Source of the DNA: Streptomyces naganishii JCM 4654
GTDB taxonomy: Bacteria; Actinomycetota; Actinomycetes; Streptomycetales; Streptomycetaceae
Assembly: GCF_014650575.1 (NCBI RefSeq)
Contig: NZ_BMVF01000021.1
Location: 48,465 to 112,464, forward strand
Direction of reading: 5' to 3'
Length of the DNA: 64,000 nucleotides
Notes under the pieces: generated by a model
Told to the model about the DNA's origin: nothing
The model's database searches: none
What the model saw: only the letters and a program-made list of their open reading frames with translations
Program-made: the position numbers and the translations under genes
Shown: positions 61,448 to 64,000 of the stretch, one piece after another
Position numbering within the stretch: the first letter of the stretch is position 1
Layout of the letters: every line of letters begins with the position of its first letter

Positions 61448-61759
61448 TCATCCGGTGGGGGTGTGCAGGTGAGGGTGTGGCGAGGTCCGCGGTGATCGGG
61501 CAGTGCGCGTCGGCTTCTTGCCGTGCTGGTCGCCCAGCCGGCCGAGCAGAGGGGTGAAGACGGCTGCGGAGAGCAGGGTCGCGGTCGTGACCCAGCTGAT
61601 CTGGGCAGTGCTGCTGCCGAGGCTGGTGCCGATCAGACCGAGGACGGGGACCACCAGCGTCTGCATCATCGACACGACCACGGCGGCGAGGCTGAGGACG
61701 AGGATGACTGGGATCTCATGTCGGTGTCGGCTGGGCGACGGGGCAGCGGTGGGGGACAC
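61448..61759 (-). pseudogene. MFS drug-efflux transporter, N-terminal stump
   Basis: A 103-codon frame. 'PVILVLSLAAVVVSMMQTLV' and 'VTTATLLSAAVFTPLLGRLG' are the first two membrane helices of a 14-TM DHA2-type MFS pump, and 'GRLGDQHGKK' is the loop 2-3 motif A. Straight after this motif the sequence becomes 'PTRTARSPRTSPHPHLHTPT' and stops; the remaining ~380 residues are missing and the DJ-1-like gene follows 47 bases later. A deletion is the simplest cause. Promoter and regulator remain in place. Confidence 0.8.
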
Positions 61760-61859
61760 GGGAGCTCTCTTCGCGGCGGGGTACAGGACCGAAGCCCGGA
61801 GCCGGTAACGGGCGGGTAGTTGCGTAATGCATCCAAGTCACGAGCAATGACGGTAATAC

Positions 61860-61886
61860 TCAAAGGTTTAGGAAGTCAACCTTTGA
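61860..61886. promoter_or_regulatory. MarR operator between divergent genes
   Basis: TCAAAGGTT, 9 bases, then AACCTTTGA: a perfect 9-bp inverted repeat 21 bases before the marR ATG and about 100 bases before the divergent MFS start. It is the strongest dyad in this AT-richer 148-base gap, and its place suits autorepression plus control of the MFS-DJ-1-ALDH row. Confidence 0.75.
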
Positions 61887-61907
61887 CTTTGACCTAGACT
61901 GGACTCC

Positions 61908-62378
61908 ATGCCCCGTACTCCCGCCGCGCACGAGACCGCCGGCGCCCCTGACCCGCAGAGAAGCGGTCCCACATACGTCGAGCTCATGGAACGTCTGGCG
62001 CGTGCCGCTGCCGGCTACTACCGGGACCTCACCGCGTCCGCTGCGGAGCACGGTCTGACCATGGCGCAGGCCAAGATGCTCACCCTGCTGCGGCAGCCCC
62101 TGCCCATGCGCGCCCTCGCGGGACTGCTGGCCTGCGACGCCTCCAACATCACCGGTCTCGTCGACCGCCTGGAGGCCCAGGGCCTGGTCTCGCGGCACCT
62201 CGACCCGGGCGACCGCCGGGTCAAGAACGTGGTCGCCACGGAGAAGGGTGTGGAGGTCGTCCGTCTGATCCGCGCGGGCATGCGGGCCACCTCGGCAGCC
62301 TTCAACCGCCTCGACGACGACGATCGCCGCGCCCTCTACGAACTCCTGGGCCGACTGCACCCCGACGGTACTCCCTGA
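61908..62378 (+). CDS. MarR-family transcriptional regulator
   Basis: A 156-residue winged-helix protein: 'TMAQAKMLTLLRQPLPMRAL' then 'LLACDASNITGLVDRLEAQG' (recognition helix) and the wing 'HLDPGDRRVKNVVATEKG'. It likely senses a carbonyl or phenolic compound and represses the divergent row. No Shine-Dalgarno is visible before ATG 61908. A TAGACT -10-like box at 61895-61900 would start RNA at or next to the A of the ATG, so the mRNA may be leaderless. Confidence 0.9.
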   Translation: MPRTPAAHETAGAPDPQRSGPTYVELMERLARAAAGYYRDLTASAAEHGLTMAQAKMLTLLRQPLPMRALAGLLACDASNITGLVDRLEAQGLVSRHLDPGDRRVKNVVATEKGVEVVRLIRAGMRATSAAFNRLDDDDRRALYELLGRLHPDGTP

Positions 62379-62382
62379 CCCA

Positions 62383-62435
62383 TTCGGGGCCTCCTCGAAC
62401 GGCGTGACGCGTTCAGGGCCTCCTCGAACGGCGTG
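62383..62435. repeat. 24-bp direct repeat after marR
   Basis: TTCGGGGCCTCCTCGAACGG CGTG (split for length) and a second copy with one change (TTCAGGGCC...) start at 62383 and 62412, separated by 5 bases. The reverse strand across the second copy reads 'LPELVAARTPFEEALNAS', protein-like but without a start, so this may be a duplicated scrap of a lost gene. Confidence 0.7.
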
Positions 62436-62712
62436 CGGGCGGCCACCAGCTCGGGCAGGGGACGGGCGGCCTCTCGATGGCGGGGCAGTGCGGGCGGCTC
62501 CAGCCGTCACAGGCGGCTGGCAAGGCTCGCCACCGGAAGGCGGCGACCTCTTCGGGGTTGACTGCCCTGACGCAGGTCCGGTGTTCCGGCGAGGCGCGCC
62601 GGAGGGCGACGCCGCGTCCGTAGCCGGCTCCGGCAGAGCCAACGCCGCCACCGCCGGCCCTTGCGCGGCAAGCCTGCCCAGCAGGCCCGACTCCCCGTCT
62701 TTCGCCTCCTGC

Positions 62713-63342
62713 ATGCTGCTCACCGCATGCCAGTCGGGCGGCGGCTCGACGGGAGCGGCCCCCGCCTCCACGCCGGCCGACGGCGGTTCCTCTTCCGCGG
62801 CGTCCCCCAGCGGCGCCTCCCCGTCCGCCGTTCCCGCCGGTGCGGCCTCCCGGCCGGCCTCGCCCGCCCCGCTTCCCACATCGCACGGCACCACATCCGC
62901 CACGCCCGCCTGTGCCGCCGGGGCACTGACCCCGTCCGCGGCACACGGCCTCGAGCCGAACCCGGACCACACGTACGGCGTCCTGCTCAACCTTGCCAAC
63001 AGTGGCAGCCGCACCTGCCTGATCGAGGGCTTCCCCACCGTGGCGATCGCTGGACAAGGCGACCCCACTCGCAGCCGACCGCTGAAGGTCACCCCTGAGG
63101 GCACCGCCCACCCCGTGCGCCTGGCGCCGGGCGGCCGGGCCTATCTGAAGCTCACCTTCCACGAGGTCATGGGCGAAGCCGACGGATACTGCCCCTCCGG
63201 CGCCACGCCCGCAGCACCGCCCTCCCTCGTCGTCGGTGCTGCCGGCGGCCGCTTCCAGGTCGAGATGGGCGACGGCGGCGGCAACTTCGCGGAGTGCGAC
63301 GACATCGTCCGCACCACCGCCTTTCTGTCCGACCAGCCCTGA
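62713..63342 (+). CDS. DUF4232-domain lipoprotein-like protein, damaged 5' end
   Basis: The DUF4232 core is clear: 'TPACAAGALTPSAAHGLEPN', 'YGVLLNLANSGSRTCLIEGF', 'FPTVAIAGQGDPTRSRPL', 'RLAPGGRAYLKLTFHEVMGE', with four conserved Cys. It is preceded by a Ser/Ala/Pro linker and a lipobox-like 'MLLTACQSGGGS'. Normal members have 15-20 more signal residues before L-T-A-C. The frame is open back to 62404 but that part ('RPPARAGDGRPLDGG') is not signal-like. Either the 5' end was replaced by rearrangement or export is lost. The start is therefore uncertain. Confidence 0.55.
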   Translation: MLLTACQSGGGSTGAAPASTPADGGSSSAASPSGASPSAVPAGAASRPASPAPLPTSHGTTSATPACAAGALTPSAAHGLEPNPDHTYGVLLNLANSGSRTCLIEGFPTVAIAGQGDPTRSRPLKVTPEGTAHPVRLAPGGRAYLKLTFHEVMGEADGYCPSGATPAAPPSLVVGAAGGRFQVEMGDGGGNFAECDDIVRTTAFLSDQP

Positions 63343-63659
63343 CCGTCCGCCAGCGGACTGCGGCAGGCCGCGCCACACCGGTGCGGCCCCGGAACCGAGG
63401 TTTCAGACCCTGAGACCTCAACGAGCGCACCGCTATTCGCCCCGGAAGCCGGAGGACGTCGCCGCGGCCCTTGTGCCCTCGCTTCGGTCAACTGCTGGGC
63501 GGCATCGGTGACATGGAGGACAGACGTGTCCGGTGGTTTCCCCGCTCGATACGTCCCGTGATCGGCGAAGCGGGGCGCGAGCGCCGCTGCCGGCAGTGCC
63601 GGCCCGGTCGGGTCGAGGGCCGGGAAGGCAGCCGGTACGGCGACGTACGGGTTCGGTAC
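63343..63659. other. Intergenic region without a recognisable gene
   Basis: Between the DUF4232-like stop and the terminator hairpin I see only short frames with poor codon bias, and a GTACGG-rich repeat patch (63630-63660) with several GGTACGG/CGTACGG copies. No RNA gene is evident. Confidence 0.5.
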
Positions 63660-63685
63660 GGCACCGGCGTACCGGTGCCCTTTTT
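63660..63685 (+). terminator. Rho-independent terminator
   Basis: GGCACCGG-CGTA-CCGGTGCC, a perfect 8-bp stem with a tetraloop, is followed by CTTTTT. The T-run direction terminates plus-strand RNA, presumably from the DUF4232-like gene, and it lies just past the end of the convergent rhomboid-like gene. Confidence 0.75.
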
Positions 63686-63687
63686 CC

Positions 63688-64000
63688 TCACGGGGGACTC
63701 CCGCTCGGCAGTGCGTCGGCGCCGCCGGGACCCGGTGGGACGGGCTTCGTGCGTACCGGGCCGGACGGGGTACGCGGCCATGCCGTACGCGCGGCCAGGC
63801 AGCCCAGAGCGAAGGACGTCAAGTGGCCGACGTCGGCGAGTTTCTGGTCGTACAGCACCGCGGCCGTCAGCGCCGCAGCGAGCAGGGGCAGGCCGTAACG
63901 CCGCAGCGGGCCGTCGACGAGTGTCAGCAGGCAGGCGCCGGTTGTCACCAGGCCGTAGCTGATGCCCACGTCACGGGACCGGGTGGGGACGCCCGGCAGA
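63688..64000 (-). CDS. Rhomboid-like membrane protein, partial (N-terminus outside window)
   Basis: The reverse strand is open from the window edge: 'LPGVPTRSRDVGISYGLVTT', 'GACLLTLVDGPLRRYGLPLL', 'AAALTAAVLYDQKLADVGHL', 'TSFALGCLAARTA', then a Pro-rich tail. Two or three membrane helices and the G-H of the last helix ('VGHLTSF') fit the rhomboid-like family common in Streptomyces; the catalytic Ser region would lie outside the window. An internal GTG at 63969 is probably not the start, because homology continues upstream. Confidence 0.75.
   Translation of the reverse strand, partial: LPGVPTRSRDVGISYGLVTTGACLLTLVDGPLRRYGLPLLAAALTAAVLYDQKLADVGHLTSFALGCLAARTAWPRTPSGPVRTKPVPPGPGGADALPSGSPP

Noticed and set aside
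63471..63962. Plus-strand frame over the terminator and rhomboid-like gene
   Set aside because: It overlaps the reverse-strand membrane protein and a perfect terminator; its Arg-rich composition is shadow-like.
56457..64000. A second copy of the tRNA-Leu 3' end marking the right end of the element
   Set aside because: I looked for the T-arm and acceptor sequence further right and did not find it by eye; the border stays undefined.

Overview
The window is high-GC DNA with GTG and even TTG starts, frequent GTGA/ATGA stop-start overlaps and strong codon bias. Its gene set (ten-gene gvp cluster, DUF574 methyltransferase beside a Scr1-like regulator, SigB/SigF-type sigma factor, CebR-boxed cellulases, DUF6158, DUF2795, rhomboid-like protein) points to a Streptomyces chromosome. 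Most long ORFs opposite real genes are GC-bias shadows and are left out.

Layout. 1-5.2 kb: partial F420-dependent oxidoreductase, a type II NADH dehydrogenase with a tandem-repeat tail, a transketolase and a stand-alone LigD-type polymerase. 5.3-10.9 kb: complete gas-vesicle operon gvpO-A-F-G-Y-Z-J-L-S-K, nearly every gene overlapping or abutting the next. 10.9-31 kb: housekeeping and stress genes, including a PAP2-diacylglycerol kinase fusion, an ABC-F protein, a Vms1/baeRF-type ribosome factor, a DJ-1/PfpI protein, a SigB-like sigma factor, an aminotransferase-fold protein without its PLP lysine, two metallo-beta-lactamase-fold hydrolases, a membrane phosphodiesterase and a VWA protein. 31-38 kb: OsmC, an orphan DnaK with a HAIR-like site, two HTH regulators, a pterin dehydratase and methyltransferases. 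38-41.4 kb: two secreted CBM2 cellulases (GH5, GH6) behind two CebR-type operators. 41.4-56.3 kb: dioxygenase, methyltransferase, SDR, AKR, acyl-CoA ligase, transporter/LysR pair, FdhD, KAS III-like enzyme, GntR regulator and aldehyde dehydrogenase.

56.46-59.2 kb is a decayed integrated element. A tRNA-Leu(GAG) gene is followed 4 bp later by the 3' end of a 5'-truncated large serine recombinase, then IS5- and IS256-type transposase scraps. These flank a small secreted protein and a downstream acidic ORF, which I propose as a toxin/immunity-like pair. 59.2-62.4 kb carries a MarR regulator whose probably leaderless mRNA diverges from a truncated MFS pump, a DJ-1/Hsp31-type protein and a class 3 aldehyde dehydrogenase: a carbonyl-stress module that has lost its pump. 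The window ends in a DUF4232 lipoprotein-like gene with a damaged 5' end and a partial rhomboid-like gene.

Gene decay is a recurring theme. There is a frameshifted Fe-S remnant beside fdhD whose ligand cysteines became arginines, a headless AsnC regulator, the recombinase, two transposase scraps and the MFS stump. The least explained parts are the secreted pair in the tRNA-Leu island, the oppositely charged GvpY/GvpZ tails, and several perfect palindromes that look like operators.
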